Positions 35,307 through 48,311 of a stretch of 64,000 bases of DNA are shown piece by piece. The notes under the pieces were generated by a model. It made no database searches and was not told the DNA's origin. It saw nothing but the letters and a program-made list of their open reading frames with translations. The stretch spans positions 1 to 64,000 of the forward strand of contig MQVO02000042.1 in the NCBI GenBank assembly GCA_001986395.2, given 5' to 3'. The translations under genes and the position numbers were made by a program. Numbering within the stretch: position 1 is the first letter of the stretch; every line of letters starts with the position of its first letter. Source of the stretch: Irpex lacteus (lineage: Eukaryota > Basidiomycota > Agaricomycetes > Polyporales > Irpicaceae).

Positions 35307-38006
35307 ACACCACGTTGATCAGTATTCATCCCGAATCAAGGTTGGTTTGAGAAGGTTTATCTGCTAGTGTCTGTGTGGGAGTCTAACCTGTATAATTATG
35401 ACAGTGTTTGGCGAGATACCCGTCTTTGCATGTTATGCTATATAACCCCATTCCACGCTCTTTAGCAGGGCCCAATATTCCTGGCTTTCCTGGTGTACCA
35501 TTAATATTATGCATAGGTACAATGACTTCTTCAAGTTTGATCGTATCGTCTCTCCACCAACTTAACATGGCCTCCTCATTCCTCTCCACCTCCTGCTTAC
35601 TCTGCCCTAGCTTGAAGCAGGTCTTTTCGGTACGTTCAAGCTTGACCCGTCATCCGACACAGGCAAAAAAACGTCGAAATTGAAGACTACCTATTCCTGC
35701 GGAATAGGTCGTTGTAGCGCAAGCATCCAGACGGCTTTGATCGATGTAGTGGTCGGTCAAGGCGATGACCTTCGACTGGAGCTTGGCAGCCTCATAGTGA
35801 GACCCGTGATCGCAAGATGTCTATGCAAGGATACGACGCTTACTTGCAATCAGACTTTCTTGGGTAGATTGGATGAGCCAGCATCGTAGAAGGAGAACAC
35901 CGGGTCAATGGAGGGCGACTATTCGGCTATAAGCCACGCATGGCGGTTACCGCCCGTCGTAATCACGATAGGCCGGATCAAGCGAGATGCTGAAGCTCAA
36001 TGGGCGAAGTTATCTCAGTGACCCGCCTTTCGAGCCCTAAAGTTGGGATTTTGGCATCTTACGCAACGATTTGACGGTGTCAGAAAGAGAAGATAGTGTG
36101 CAGATTGTCTTGTGGCAGAGCGGGCAGGATGTACAAGATGTGATACGAAAAAAAACTCGGATTATTTCCTTCAAGGATGGCCTCGACAGAGCGTATGCGG
36201 AATCACGTGGCCATTCCCCTATCCCAATAAAGGACGACTTGCATACGCCAGCCTGGGGAGCAGTTCACGGAGAAGCCGCGATGGAATGCGACAAACCACT
36301 GACGATTAAGTCAAACATATATACGCTAGGAGGATGTACAGAATACTCACCAGACGTGGTTCATGAACTTTCTACTGTACACTGCGAGCGGTTCTACGCC
36401 CTCCTACCAGAGACCTAGCACAACATTCGTGGATCGTGCAGACCATTTTCAGCGTCCGTCGGAGGATTGAAGCCTGCTTGTTAAACAGCCCGACATCAGG
36501 CATGCGAGACAAGTAGGGAGCCGGATTTGAAACAATCGGTGGCTGCCGGACTCGGAAGAGTACCATATAGATGAGGCCAAGGGGTTCCGGAAGAGGGGTT
36601 TCCAAACTAGTGGGTCGGGGATGTCAATACACTTGCTTGTAATTCCTGGTGCATACATCGAGCGGATAAGGCGTAGTTTCGCCGGAAGCAACAGCTCCTT
36701 CGAGGATAATGGTTCAATAGGAGTATGTAGGTCTTGGTCTGCGCTTGAACGTCGACGCGTCGAGGAACGCTATGGGTGGAAATGAACGGCGCAGGCGTTG
36801 GCCAGTTACAGAACAGAAAGTGAGGAGGCTTCTGAGAGCAAGCATGAGCAATGGAGAGGTCGATAATAACAGATACTCACATATGATCCTTCTCCTCAGT
36901 GTGACCAGGTTATCTTCCGCAGCGGTGTCTTCGCTGCCAGCATTGAGGACTGGAGGCTACGCGTTATCTGTATATAAGTAGCGTTAGCACTAGGTCTCAA
37001 CAGTACATGAATGAGGAAGAGGAGGAAGTCGGGCCTTAAAATGGATGAATGACTGACCAGAATGCCCGTTTATTGCGCACGACATGACTCTCATCCACTA
37101 ATCCGATACACGAGTATCGAGTGACTGCTGGGCACAGCGATGATCATGAGATAATAATGTAGACTCTGGCCCACAGGGTGACTACGTACAGCACCAAAAA
37201 TACCCATGACCAGTATGAATGCGGTGAACATTGCCGGATTCAGGTGGCCTCGAGAGATGTTGTGACGCATACACTGCCAGAAACGAGCTTCAATGCCGTA
37301 GTGAACCAAGAATGTCTCGGCTTGTAATACTATATACTTTGAAGTGACTCGCAAAAGTGCATGGCGATCTTGTGTGCATGTTGAATGTTAAACGAGTATA
37401 TCAACCGCGGGTCTCGCGCCGACTGGCAGTTCAAGTTGAGCCAGCTTCAAGTGGCGATCGCCGACAAAGGTGCGGTGCGTATGAACACGGCCTTGGCGTT
37501 TCTTGAAAATTTTGGACATCAACGAGGGTGTGCAAGAGTCCACCATATAGTCCAGAGCAAGTCCAGAGTAGAGTGAGCGTGCAAGAGTGACGGCGAGAAA
37601 CATGACGGGAGAATGTGGAGGCGCCTAACCGCTGCCTTAACAGGTAATTCAATCAGCACTACGCTCGCATCTGTACTGCCACTGTAATTGACTTACAACG
37701 CCATTCAGGATTGCTCACTGGTGTCGTGGTACGAATAGATGCGTACCTTTGCTCAAATTCACCGGATGAATGTAGTCCTTGTATGTTGTCATGGATGACT
37801 GCGAGGCCGTCTTTAAAATAGTTAATTCCAAGAAGAATATAGTCGTACATACGATAAACAACAAACTACACTACCAAATCCATACACAAGACAAAGAAAC
37901 GACGAACGTGCTCACCAGCCTAGCACAGCATTAATTAGTCCACCTCCCCATCTATGCATAGTACCTAAATGTGTATAAATCTTCACCGAGTCGCAACAAC
38001 CCTTAA
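35307..38006. other. No intact gene seen; possible remnants
   Basis: About 2.7 kb. Minus-strand pieces near 36450-36690, 37090-37350 and 37390-37650 read as moderately hydrophobic protein-like fragments with nearby donor-like motifs (for example TAFILVMGIFGAVRS), but stops and missing joints prevent a gene model. They may be the remains of a membrane-protein gene. Confidence 0.35.
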
Positions 38007-39780
38007 TCACTGTTGCTGCTTCTCATCCGTCTCGCTCCCACTGTCCTTCGGCACGATAACCTGACTATGCACATGGTGGGGTTCACGTCCACCAGTCGTC
38101 ATCGGCAGCTGGCCATGGCTATGAGTATCATCATGGAAATCATGCGCCGCGCCAAGGTCAATGCCCACGTAATCATAGGCAAACTCTCCCATCTCCGCAT
38201 CATCCACACCGAGAATCTCCGTCTCCTCGTCGCAGCGCATGCGACAGCCAGGGATGTAGTGCATGATCCAGAGGATGACGGTGGTCATGACGAAGGAGTA
38301 GCCGAAGCCTGCGGCGGAGTCGGCGAGCTGGTAGGCGAGTTGGATGTAGTGGTGGTCGAGCCAGCCGCCTGGGATGACGGCGATGTCGTCGAACCCGGCG
38401 ACCGAGGCTTGCGCGAAGAGGCCTGTGAGGAGGTTGCCAATGATTCCGCCTATGGCGTGGGAGGCGAAGATCTATTGGAAAGGGAAGAGATAGAGTGTCA
38501 GCGGAGATCCTTCATAAGGTAATCTGAGGAAGCGTACATCGAGACAGTCGTCATATTTGAGGAGGAATTTGAGTTGCGTGGCAAAGTTGCAGAGAGTGCC
38601 TGCCATGAAACCGAATAGGACCGCAGCGGCTGTAGCATGAGGTATATGTCAGAACCGTGTGTACATGACTTCGTTTCTGGGGTAAGTATACGCACGTGAA
38701 CCGACAAAGCCGGATGCGGGTGTAATAGCAACAAGGCCCGAGATGGCTCCAGAGCAGAAACCGACGGCAGACCACTTGCGCTCCAGACGCCAATCCTACG
38801 TGGCGAGATGTTAGTATTTCCATCATTGTAATGAATGGGCCAGATAGAACGAACCCAGAACATCCAGGTGAGACCACCGACGGAAGCAGCCAAGTTGGTC
38901 ACAATGCACGCCTGCACGGCACGCAGGTTGGCGGAGAGAGCAGAACCTCCGTTGAATCCAAACCAACCGAACCAGAGGAAGACCGTTCCAAGGACGACGT
39001 AGGTAGTATTGTGAGGCTTGTAAGCAAGGCGCTCAGTCCCGTATCCACGGCGCTTGCCCAAGTAAATGGAAATCGCAAGTGCGGCGGTACCAGAGGAGAT
39101 ATGGACGGGAGTACCACCGGCGAAATCGAGACCACCGAGTACGAAGGACCAGCCGTTGGAGTTCCAGGTCCAACAGGCGATGGGGTCGTACACAATGGTT
39201 GACCAGACAAAGGTGAAAAGGATGGTAGGGCCCAATCGAGCACGTTCAGCGACGGCACCGAGTGCGAGCATTGGGGTGATGGCGGCGAACATGAGTTGGA
39301 AAACGCAGAACGCGATGGAGGGGATACGGGTGCTTCCAATAGATGGCTTCTCAAGGACGCCCTTCAAACCAAAGTATTCTGCATTATGGTCAGACGTTGG
39401 GAAGCTTTGATTGATATAATGTAGTACTCACTGAGGTTTCCAATGTATGCACTACCCGTCTCACTGAACGCTAGCGAGAAACCCCAAAAGAACCACTGGA
39501 ATGATACTACAGCGAGGACCATCATGGAGAGCCATATCATGGAAAGCGCGTTCTTCCGCCGCAGCAAACCAGAATAGAAGAAACCGACGCCGGGAATCAT
39601 GAGCCAGACGAGGGCGGTAGAGGCGAGCACCCATGCAATGTCGCCCAAGTTATAGACGTAAGCAGTGTTGGTGTCGGGGTCGACCCACACGAGGGAACCC
39701 GCTGTGGCGAGTTGGTGAGGAAGCTGTTAACGACGACGAACAGGTGAACACGTACATTGGTCGTAGGTGACGTTGACCAT
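38007..39780 (-). CDS. Ammonium transporter (AMT/MEP family)
   Basis: Six exons (39756-39780, 39432-39701, 38855-39378, 38696-38795, 38538-38629, 38007-38471) join in frame to 491 residues, normal for fungal MEP proteins. The first exon is 25 nt and encodes MVNVTYDQ; it is preferred over upstream ATGs because it alone joins the conserved YNLGDIAWVLASTALVWLM helix. Family marks are clear: IPGVGFFYSGLLRRKNAL, the AMT signature LDFAGGTPVHISSGTAALA, FGWFGFNGGSAL, the pore histidine in FASHAIGGIIGNLLTGLFA, and eleven or so hydrophobic helices. The cytosolic C-terminus (ILGVDDAEMGEFAYDYV) contains the acidic segment usual for this family and then a His-rich tail. It imports ammonium across the plasma membrane. 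Expression is usually controlled by nitrogen supply in fungi, but no site was identified here. Confidence 0.95.
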
Positions 39781-42700
39781 GTTGGCGACGACGCTCTTGC
39801 CGGGCGTGCACAGGGGCCTTTGAAAGAGGGTAAGCGGTCAAGAGAGGCGGGCTGCGACCTAGCCATGTCTCTGCCATTTAAAGGGAACGAGAGAAGGCGC
39901 GGGGACGCCTTGGCGGCGATGGAATCAAATTAGGGGACGTCAAACTGATAACAGCCCTTATCAGCCAATGAGAGGCCCTCGTTTCCGTGGTCGTTTATCT
40001 GCAACGCCGGGTGCAACCACCGACGCATGCCTATCTCGCGGCACACAGACGCTCTGAGGCATCTTCCGACCGACGTCTGTATCGTCTCTGGTGAGTTGTG
40101 GCCCTCTACTGAGCGCGGTAAGGGGTGGGAATGAGGCTACGGCAGCCCAGGGCGGGAGTTGTGTATCCTAGTGGGACCACATCGGCCTCTCCTAGCGATC
40201 AGATTCGCATCGGGCCCGTTTCCGCCGCCGTGGCCCTCGTGGCGTCGCCGGACGTTCCTGGCTGTGTCCACTGTCTGTCTCGTCCAGCTCCCAGACTCAC
40301 ACGACCAATTCCATGCTTGGGGTTGTTCATCTTTGCCGCAGATGCATAACCGGAGGCAACGGCTGTGTCGGCCTACGCTTCATCATAAGAAGCTATCAGT
40401 TGTGTGGCCGCCAATCCGTCCGATCTGTCCTCCGAACAGTTTGTCTCCGCCTTCTTGCAAGATCTTACGAAGAAGTTGAAGTTTTCCTGTAACAGAAGCG
40501 TACAGAAGCCCGGGACACACGAAGCGCGTGCCAGAGCATAAGATTCTGCTTGAGCACCGTGAGACAGCCAAGCCTCCCCATTCAGTTCTTGCTTCCCCAG
40601 ATTCCTCAGGCACGCAAGCTTTGCTTCGCATCCTTGGGCACTGCGTCACTAGCACTCTACAGCCACCAAGCTGTGCTAAGTACGTAGTGCTGTTCAGTAA
40701 TTGTCTGCATCGTAGCGCCACGGTGGGGTTTCTTATCTCGTCAAGTCGTCTAGCTTGTTGTCGATCATCCTCCAGCACTGCCACAAAACTCGAGGTTACC
40801 GACCCGCAGTTATCGATGAAGTTTTATGAAAAGCTGATACGCATACCTCATTGAATTACGGTCGAGCCTGCCATCGTTAGCTCAGTAGAAAAGCTCTAGG
40901 CAAGGGTACACCACCAAACTGCCACAAAGAGTTTTACGAGGCACCGTCGTTGATAACAAAGGCTGCTGGTCTTTGGATACAACTCACTCAATTTCTTGCA
41001 TGAACTAGCCAGAAAGTAGCACTCAGTACACTCACTAATGGACACAAAAAGCGACTATACGCACCTCGTCATCCCAGACTCAGCGAACACCGTTCACAAT
41101 CCCAGGCACGCACATGTCACCCAGCTAACCTTATCGACCTGCAACCAACAACGTGGGGCCGTCCTGATAACAAACGAGACGGAAGCAGTGCTTTTGAGAC
41201 AGAGATAAGCGTACACGGCGCCTGTGGACATGTTCAAGTTTTTTCGAGATAACGGAGGAGAGGATGAACTAGACGCCGAACCGCCGGCTTTGCAGATGGC
41301 GATCGGGAGATTTGATTGCGAGATGAGTATGTAATCATTGAACGAGCGCTCGGTGTTCTTCGACTGACCGTCATGACCGCAAGGACTTGGACGTTGGACG
41401 TTGCCACGAGAGATGTGCGGACTATGTCATGCTCATACAATGCGTTCTTCGGCAGATTTACTACGCCTCGAACAACCAACGATCACCGAAGCTCAATATA
41501 CTGACTATGAAGACAGGGCCGCCGCTGTCATCCTGCCATCTTACGTCCAGCCCGGAAAGGGTGGCCACCTCGACTTACCCGTCCTCACAGCTCTCCAGTA
41601 GTCTAACGTCTTCCTTGTTCAGCCACTTACACTGCACCCATCTCATTAGCTTTCGGCACCTGAAGTCATGGCGTCGTTACAAACTATCAACGTCGAGACA
41701 GGCTACGCCACGAGTGCAATGGCAGGGACTCTACAACAAGCATACACTTTATGCGATTCAGCAACCACTCTGGCTCGAGCTCTGGGAAATTATCAGTTGT
41801 ACGGTTGAGGAGGCCAAGTCGGTCGGGCCGAAAGCTGTCGTCTATCCTCGTCCATTTGCATATCCATGAGGTACGTTGATATTTTATTCTCGTTCGTAAC
41901 GCTCCCAAATCGTGGCGTGATAGACTTTCCCTCACAGGCCACGTTCTGCCCGATGAAGGGAGATGCTATGGCGAAGACATTCGCTATCGTCTCTGCCAAA
42001 TCAAACATTTGGACTTCACACCTCGAAGCTTTCCACAACTATTAACGAGATACTAGTAGCAAGTGCTCAGTGATTGCCGCGTACCTATAAGTGACGGATA
42101 TAACGAATGGAAGGCTATGCACGTGTACAACGTAAGTAGAAACGTTTTCGACCACCTCTCGGGCAACTACAGTGCACGATCTAATGAGGGCTGCAGGGTA
42201 ACGAAGGCAAACATGCCAGCTAGATGAATTATGCCCCGTGAAGGAACAGTCCACATCAATAACCATTCCTTGGGCTCGTCGGTCCATCTGCGTTGATAGT
42301 TCGACCTCCCCATGCTCTAATCGCTTTTATCATCAACGCAATCGGGTTTGAATAGGTACGTTCAACTCGCCGTTGTTGTAAATTTGATGCCACAAAACAG
42401 TTTCATAGGTCCGCTCTTAGGTCTTGAATGATAGTATGGTATTTTCTATACGTCTTCTCTATAGTACAATGGAGGTTAGTTGCCATACGCATATGGGTAT
42501 AGTGTTTGCTGGCTGAACTTGAATGACTTTCAAATACACAGACGCGCAGAATGATGAACGACTATGGAAGAGCCGCTTCAAGTTCTGCAGTGTACTCCAC
42601 GTTACTCATTGACTAGGCTGCCAAAATAACATGATACTTACACAGTATCCTTCTCTTACCAAGTTCGCCATCTCCTGTAGGAACGTGGCGTTATGCCATT

Positions 42701-44416
42701 CGTACTATGGCCTGGGAAATCCGGCTCTCGGGCCCGATTTTCAGATCCGGGTTTTACTTCAAGTTGCAGAAGTAACAGACACGTTGTCGTGCCCACATTG
42801 TGAGGCAGGTGGAGGCAGCCAAGACCTGGTGACTATTCGTGCATCTAGAATGTAAGTTCAGCGCATAACGCGTACGAGAATTTCCATGACTGACTATACA
42901 ATACGTAGTCGACAGCAAGAAATCATGACAGGTAGACAGCACACCCAGGGAAGTCTTGCATGTCGATGAAACGAGGCCTTTCGTAATGGGCTCGGTAAAG
43001 GACAAACTGATTAGGGAGCTAAAGTGTCGAGTTTGCTTGGGGGACTCCGAGTTTGAGGCAGACGTCACAATGCCCGTACGGCCTGTGTTGATGCAATTTG
43101 TCACATGGGGTTGAAGCACAACGTGACGTTCACTTCCCACTCTACGCGTATTACAGTGTAAGCAGATAATGCACCAAACGCGTATCGATCGAGCGGCTGT
43201 CTACTCCTTGAAGGTATGTCCCTCGTCCCCTTGTTGCAAAATGGAGTTTGACCCACGAGATATTTTACGTAGGGTGGTTAGGACGGTCCTATGAATTATC
43301 ATTACTCCAAGCGAAAAGCCGAAGTAGCGAACGTTGGTCTTTGCTGACGTTTTTACTATCGTGCAGCCTGACACCGCCAGTGACACTTACTGGCAGTAAC
43401 GTATGCGTCAGCTGATGCTTGGATGGCTTTATGTTTAGCTGTCGCAGGATGCCAGGGTATTGTGGCTCTAGGAGGATGTCGAAACACGGCAGTAGTGCAG
43501 CATATTCTAGTGGGTTGCCCTCACATGTCTGGGAACTATTCGGCACTCTGACTATTACCCGGCTCAGCTAAGCCTGTCTCTACCACGTAGTTGAACGTTT
43601 CAAGCTCACTTGAATAAGCCTCTCAGTCCTCTCAGCAATGAGCTCGAGTTGGTTGCCAGTGGGAGCCTCTCCACACTGAGCGCAATTCTGTCACCATTTT
43701 GATAGCCATGGATTTTTTCGCTTCCTGATACACATCAGCTCAAGCTCCTTTGAGTATTTGCAGGTCTGGTCATAAGCTGCTAGCTTCGTAGGACCCTACC
43801 CATGATCACCATCGGTTCTCATGTCCTGGCGGTCGCATCTTTGACAAGGTCAGGGCCTATTTGGTCTCCTCGTGCTCTCGTCCACCACATCCGTTGTGCC
43901 AGTACGATGCTCAACATGATTTGGGATGCTGCTCCATGGTCCTTCAAACAATCACAGATGCGACCCTCGTATTCTGATACCTCTCTATTCCCTTTCGATG
44001 TTGCGTTCAAGACTTTGCCACTTATCGCACGAACGTGCTCATTTTTCTGTCTGACGTACTAGTGTATTATATTGATAGGAGTTCTATTCTCGCATTGGGG
44101 GCGACGGTAGGTTACACGATTCGAAGTGCATTGAAGACTGTGCACTGACGTACATTATCCTCATAGATGGACATGCTGCTCTAAGCACGTAATGCAAATG
44201 GCCTTGTAGGAGACTCACACTGCTAAATAAGTATTTGCCCCTTACGTCCACCTTACTATTCTCCGTGCTCATTTCGCGAATAGACATGCTGCACAAGTAT
44301 TACGCACGTGTGCTCTGCTTATTGTCCCCAGAGTGTTAACTCATTCCTCAAAGTGGTTCATAGCTTGAAGCTTGACGTCCGATCTGGATGCGTCGCCGGT
44401 GGTTCAGCTCGTGAGC
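39781..44416. other. Long stretch without an intact gene
   Basis: About 4.6 kb. The left end is the ammonium transporter promoter. Open frames at 40383-40784 (-), 41387-41869 (+), 42042-42287 (-), 42754-43140 (-), 43289-43546 (-) and 43819-44010 (-) have no recognisable domain. Several of the minus-strand ones lie beside donor-like or acceptor-like motifs and are slightly hydrophobic, so decayed genes are possible. Nothing here is called as a gene. Confidence 0.4.
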
Positions 44417-44424
44417 TATATATA
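44417..44424 (+). promoter_or_regulatory. TATA box of the I66 inhibitor pseudogene
   Basis: TATATATA begins 77 bp before the ATG at 44494. The intact paralogue downstream has the same octamer 76 bp before its ATG, so the core promoter was duplicated with the gene and has kept its spacing. Confidence 0.65.
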
Positions 44425-44493
44425 CCCCACTCTGCTGTGCTGGGAGAGCAATCAACCACTGTAGCTCATTGTCCGCTCATTCGTGCCATAATC

Positions 44494-45080
44494 ATGAGCA
44501 TCGAAGAAGGAATTCACTATATCTACAGCGCTCTCAATGACATTCAAGTCGGCCGTCTGCGTGTTGAAGATCGTACCTTCCTCCCGAAGCGCGTTGTGTC
44601 GCTCGCCCCCGGTGAACGGCCTAACAGTCCTGTACGCACGCTCGCCTATCCAAATCCTCATACTCATGATAGTGAAAATTCTTTCCTAATATCATAGTGG
44701 ACTATCATCAAGCGAGGAGACAAGCTCGTCCTGAAAGCTGGCGGAGCCCCCACTGCTGGCATCGACGACAAAGTTCATGCCATCCTTTTGGACATCCCTA
44801 AAGCTACCGAGTGAACGCTTTCTCGGGCCGACAACCATAAAGACAATGCATACGCGTGAGAGTCTGGCTTTCTTGCCGTCGATTGTGAACGTCATTTGAC
44901 TGACACACTCGCACTCACCAGTGTCATGGGCGGGTCCTTACCACCAGTGATCTCTACACGCAGTTGCGATCTATCATTCATGTCCCTCTAACCTAAATTA
45001 AATACCATGCCCATGTTGGTCTAGATCGAAGTGAGGCCTCTGATCGTCCGACCCACCCACGCATCCCGCGACCGAGGTTT
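44494..45080 (+). pseudogene. I66-type protease inhibitor pseudogene
   Basis: Exon 1 (44494-44631, 138 nt) is the same length as in the intact copy at 46453 and encodes a similar start (MSIEEGIHYIYSALNDIQV). Exon 2 starts at 44698 (WTIIKRGDKLVLKAGGAPT), but at 44812-44814 a TGA stands where the intact gene has the TGG of PTKWKL, so translation stops early. Downstream the remains are still alignable: RADNHKDNAYA before a degraded donor, a shortened third exon reading WVLPPSDLYTQ after an internal deletion, and EVRPLIV after about 45032. The TATA box is retained. The gene is therefore disabled by at least a nonsense change and a deletion. Confidence 0.85.
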
Positions 45081-46376
45081 TTATTTTTGTGAAGATCAAT
45101 GGAGACGACGACTAAGACGACGATTAAATTCCTAGTTTCCTCAGAGTTCTATCCGTTGAGAAGTTGTAGTTTTGCTGTCCGATAATAATGATGCAAATTG
45201 GATCGCTTACATGATCCTATACGTGAAAGTGCTTCAACCTCGACACTTTCTTCTTATAGACTGATGTGTGTGAGCGTCTGCTTATGTCAGATTGCCGCGA
45301 GTGTGCCGAGTTAAGTACAGTCACAGTCAACCTCAGCTTCGAGCCGCCAGCACCCCAACAGCACCTGCAGCATTTATCCTGCACCATGTCTCCAAAATCC
45401 CCCCCCCCCCCCCCACGAGGGCCTCTGGAATGATCTCCAGTACCTTGGACACAGAATGAACCGACAAACCTATAACTGAAGTAAGTTTTCGGCGTTTCTG
45501 AAAAGGCACATAGTTATTGGACGTTTGAATGTCATCTTGAACTTGAGTGCGAACGTCGAAGTCATCGTTCCTAATCAACAGCTCATCGCGGTCAGGTGCA
45601 CCACGTACTAGGCTTCTGTGAGTTCCCCGTTTCTCACAGAAGTCTTGCTTCTTACCCCATAACTCAATACAGGCGTATGGACCTACCCACCTTCCATCAT
45701 CGAGTCGAGAGTGATACGCTCCCCGTTGTCACGGCACTTCCGTCTGCCGGTATACGAGTGCTTGTGTCTTATGTTATTGTCTTCCATCGTTCTGTCATGC
45801 CACTCATGGTCATGGCATAACGTATATGTGCAGCTGTACGGTTACCAGTGGTCATAGGTGTTGTGATAACACGACCCCTGCTTTTGAACGTGAACACGGA
45901 TTCACCGTTGAACAGGAGAGGATAACGCAGCTTTATGTCTCCAACCGCTTTATGATTATATCGAAATGTGTCTCTTGGTGAGTGACTTCAGTTACTTGAT
46001 CCTGGTAGTGACTATGTAGAACCCTAACGTGCTCTCGGAAGACAGAACCTCCGGTTGTCCAGTCGGACGAGGGAGTGGGATTGACGACTTCACTGACCTT
46101 GCACTTACACATAGTCTCCTCACTGCTGGATAGTTCGCTCAATGCGATGACAGCCCAGACTTTCACCACTTATGATACTATCTGGACATACCGCGCAACG
46201 AACTGCTATGCCATTACGTACACCGTGTCGTCTATGGGCTTCTACAGGCCGATGTGCTTGTCAGAGTGAGGTATGTGCGCCCCGTCTCATGGCATGCAGA
46301 CTAATGCATACTATTATAGGTTAATCAGGCTATATTCGCCGCCGGTGTTTTTGCAAAGCCGACTTCGTGAGTGGGG
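45081..46376. other. Intergenic stretch between inhibitor copies
   Basis: No gene was recognised. It contains the poly-C tract listed separately and the upstream region of the intact inhibitor gene. Confidence 0.45.
45399..45414. repeat. Poly-C run of 16
   Basis: Sixteen consecutive C on the plus strand between AAAAT and ACGAGG. Its exact length is likely to vary between isolates and may include sequencing error. Confidence 0.85.
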
Positions 46377-46384
46377 TATATATA
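46377..46384 (+). promoter_or_regulatory. TATA box of the I66 inhibitor gene
   Basis: TATATATA begins 76 bp before the ATG at 46453, matching the position in the upstream pseudogene. Conservation of sequence and spacing supports a real core promoter. Confidence 0.65.
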
Positions 46385-46452
46385 CCTTTCCTTGCTGTCC
46401 TGTTTCGACAAGCCGCTACTTCTTACCTCGCAGCTTTTCTACTATTGCATTC

Positions 46453-47104
46453 ATGGCTATCGCAGAAGGCGAATACTATATCTACAGCGCCGCTGGCGAC
46501 TTCCAAGTTGGTCGTCTGCACGTCGAAGACCGCAGCTTTTTCCCCAAGCGCATCGCGTCTCTTCCCCCAGGCGACAAACCCGATCGTCCTGTATGTCACT
46601 TTTGTCTCGAGCCATGATTTATCGTGTAAACTGGAACGCTTCATTAAGTGGATCGCTATCAAGCACGGGGACAAGAACTTGTTCACTCTCAAAGCCAATG
46701 GTGCACCTACTGCAGCGATCGACCACAAGCTCTTCGCTATCCTTCTAGACACCCCCGAACCTACGAAATGGAAGCTCGTCAGGGCGGAGCGTCACGGTGA
46801 AGATGCTTTTATGTGAGTGATGATCCGCAGAGATCTCCTGTGGATCTCGTCTTTCAAGTTGACTAATGATTTTGTGTTCCCATCCAGTGTCACTACCGAA
46901 GATGGTCTCACAGGCTGGGTCCTCCCCTCCAGCGAGCCCTACACTCAGGTTCAATTCACAATGTAACTTGACCGTTAGTGAGTACTGATGGGCCAATTTT
47001 GCCTTGTTTAGATTGCCGTGAGGCCTTTGATTGTCGGGCCTTCCGAGCCACCCACCTACCCCTTGAACCAAGTCTTCATCTTCAAGAGTGTCAAGGAGAA
47101 CTGA
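46453..47104 (+). CDS. Beta-trefoil serine protease inhibitor, I66 (cospin-like)
   Basis: Four exons (46453-46590, 46649-46812, 46888-46948, 47012-47104) give 151 residues, the usual size of mushroom I66 inhibitors such as cospin. Visible family-like features: the start GEYYIYSAAGDFQVGRLHVED, the repeated trefoil-type strands FTLKANGAPTAAID and KWKLVRAERHG, the GWVLP turn, and the C-terminal AVRPLIVGPSEPP.YPLNQVF stretch. There is no signal peptide, as expected for these cytosolic fruiting-body proteins, which inhibit trypsin-like enzymes and are thought to act in defence against grazers. The reactive loop was not assigned. The third donor (after 46948) is GTTCAA, weaker than usual; the alternative GTAACT further on would give a shortened or frame-broken C-terminus. 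A broken copy lies 2 kb upstream in the same orientation. Family assignment rests on recalled motifs. Confidence 0.78.
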
Positions 47105-48311
47105 GCCCGTCAAGGGGCGACGTTCGCGGCTGTAGCATCTATCTCGTATTTGCTGTGCTCGATACTGCTCAACTTGTATCTCACACGAATAGAATACGAC
47201 GTGTTATTTGTATTATTCGTCGAGGTGCATTTCATCCTTGTATTCGTCAGCAAATCCATATAGTCAGTTTCCTTGATTCGGATTCAAGTGACTGTTAGAT
47301 TTGTTCTACGGCGCGCTCTAATTTATCAGCGAGTCCTACCAACGCCCAAGCCTTGACTTTCACTTGCGTGGATCGAATCTCGTACTCGAAGTCCTCACTC
47401 CGAGATGGATCTGGAATCGCTGTAAGAAGGGTCTTAGTACACTGCCAATATAACATGTCTGTCATCATAGCCAGTGTAAGCCCACATAGAGCCAGGGAGT
47501 CTGCTGCTATCTCTCTGAAGCAAAGTAACTACGCCCAACGTTCGTGGGCTTATGGAGTAACTCCCTGGTAATATCCTCGTACACTGCTATGCCGACGATG
47601 ATGTCAATCCTACAAAGTCCTGACCCACGCCGCGGCGAGGTTAAGTATTCGGAGCCATAGGGGGCTACATCGACTACGAGAAGTAAGTATCCATTTCCAC
47701 ACATCGTGTGCCAATATCTGAGCAGCATTTAAAGGGAAAGAGTGACCAGGGCTGCACGTTGCTCATACAGCATATCTGCGTCGTAAACTTCCATTATTAT
47801 TGGTTAAGGTGATGAGCACTGAGCGCTTGAATGCTCAAACGACTTCAGCTTCCAAATCGGGAGAGAAGTGCAAACACCACCTTCAACCAGCACGTCTTGC
47901 ATTGTGTCTGTCATCTCACCTGCAAGTATGGCACTTCAACCTCAGTAACTCAAGTAAACACCACGCGATTACTTAGTTTTGGCTACGCATGTTCGCGGCA
48001 AATTATCATGGGCGCAACATCCGCGGACTTCTGCGCGTCTCACTGGTGAAGCTTCTGATGCCCAATCTTCCTCAACCTGGCCACATGCACCCTCGTTCAT
48101 ATGACACGGGATGGAACGTGCGATACCGAACAGACTGTCCATCCTGAGCTCGACGGATGAGGAGAAGCTTCATCATTTCGACCCATATAAGGCGATAGCG
48201 GCCAGCACTCTGCCCAGTGACGTTTCGTCTTTCGAGATTCCCCCACCTCGTGCCGTCGTAAACCTCACTTGTAACTCGTTCACGCTGCCTTATATCCAGT
48301 GCTGAACCTGC
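47105..48311. other. No gene seen
   Basis: About 1.2 kb between the inhibitor and the phosphatase. Short frames only. The right end is the phosphatase promoter. Confidence 0.45.

Noticed and set aside
38013..38522. 169-codon plus-strand frame
   Set aside because: It is antisense to the last exon of the ammonium transporter and follows from its codon usage.
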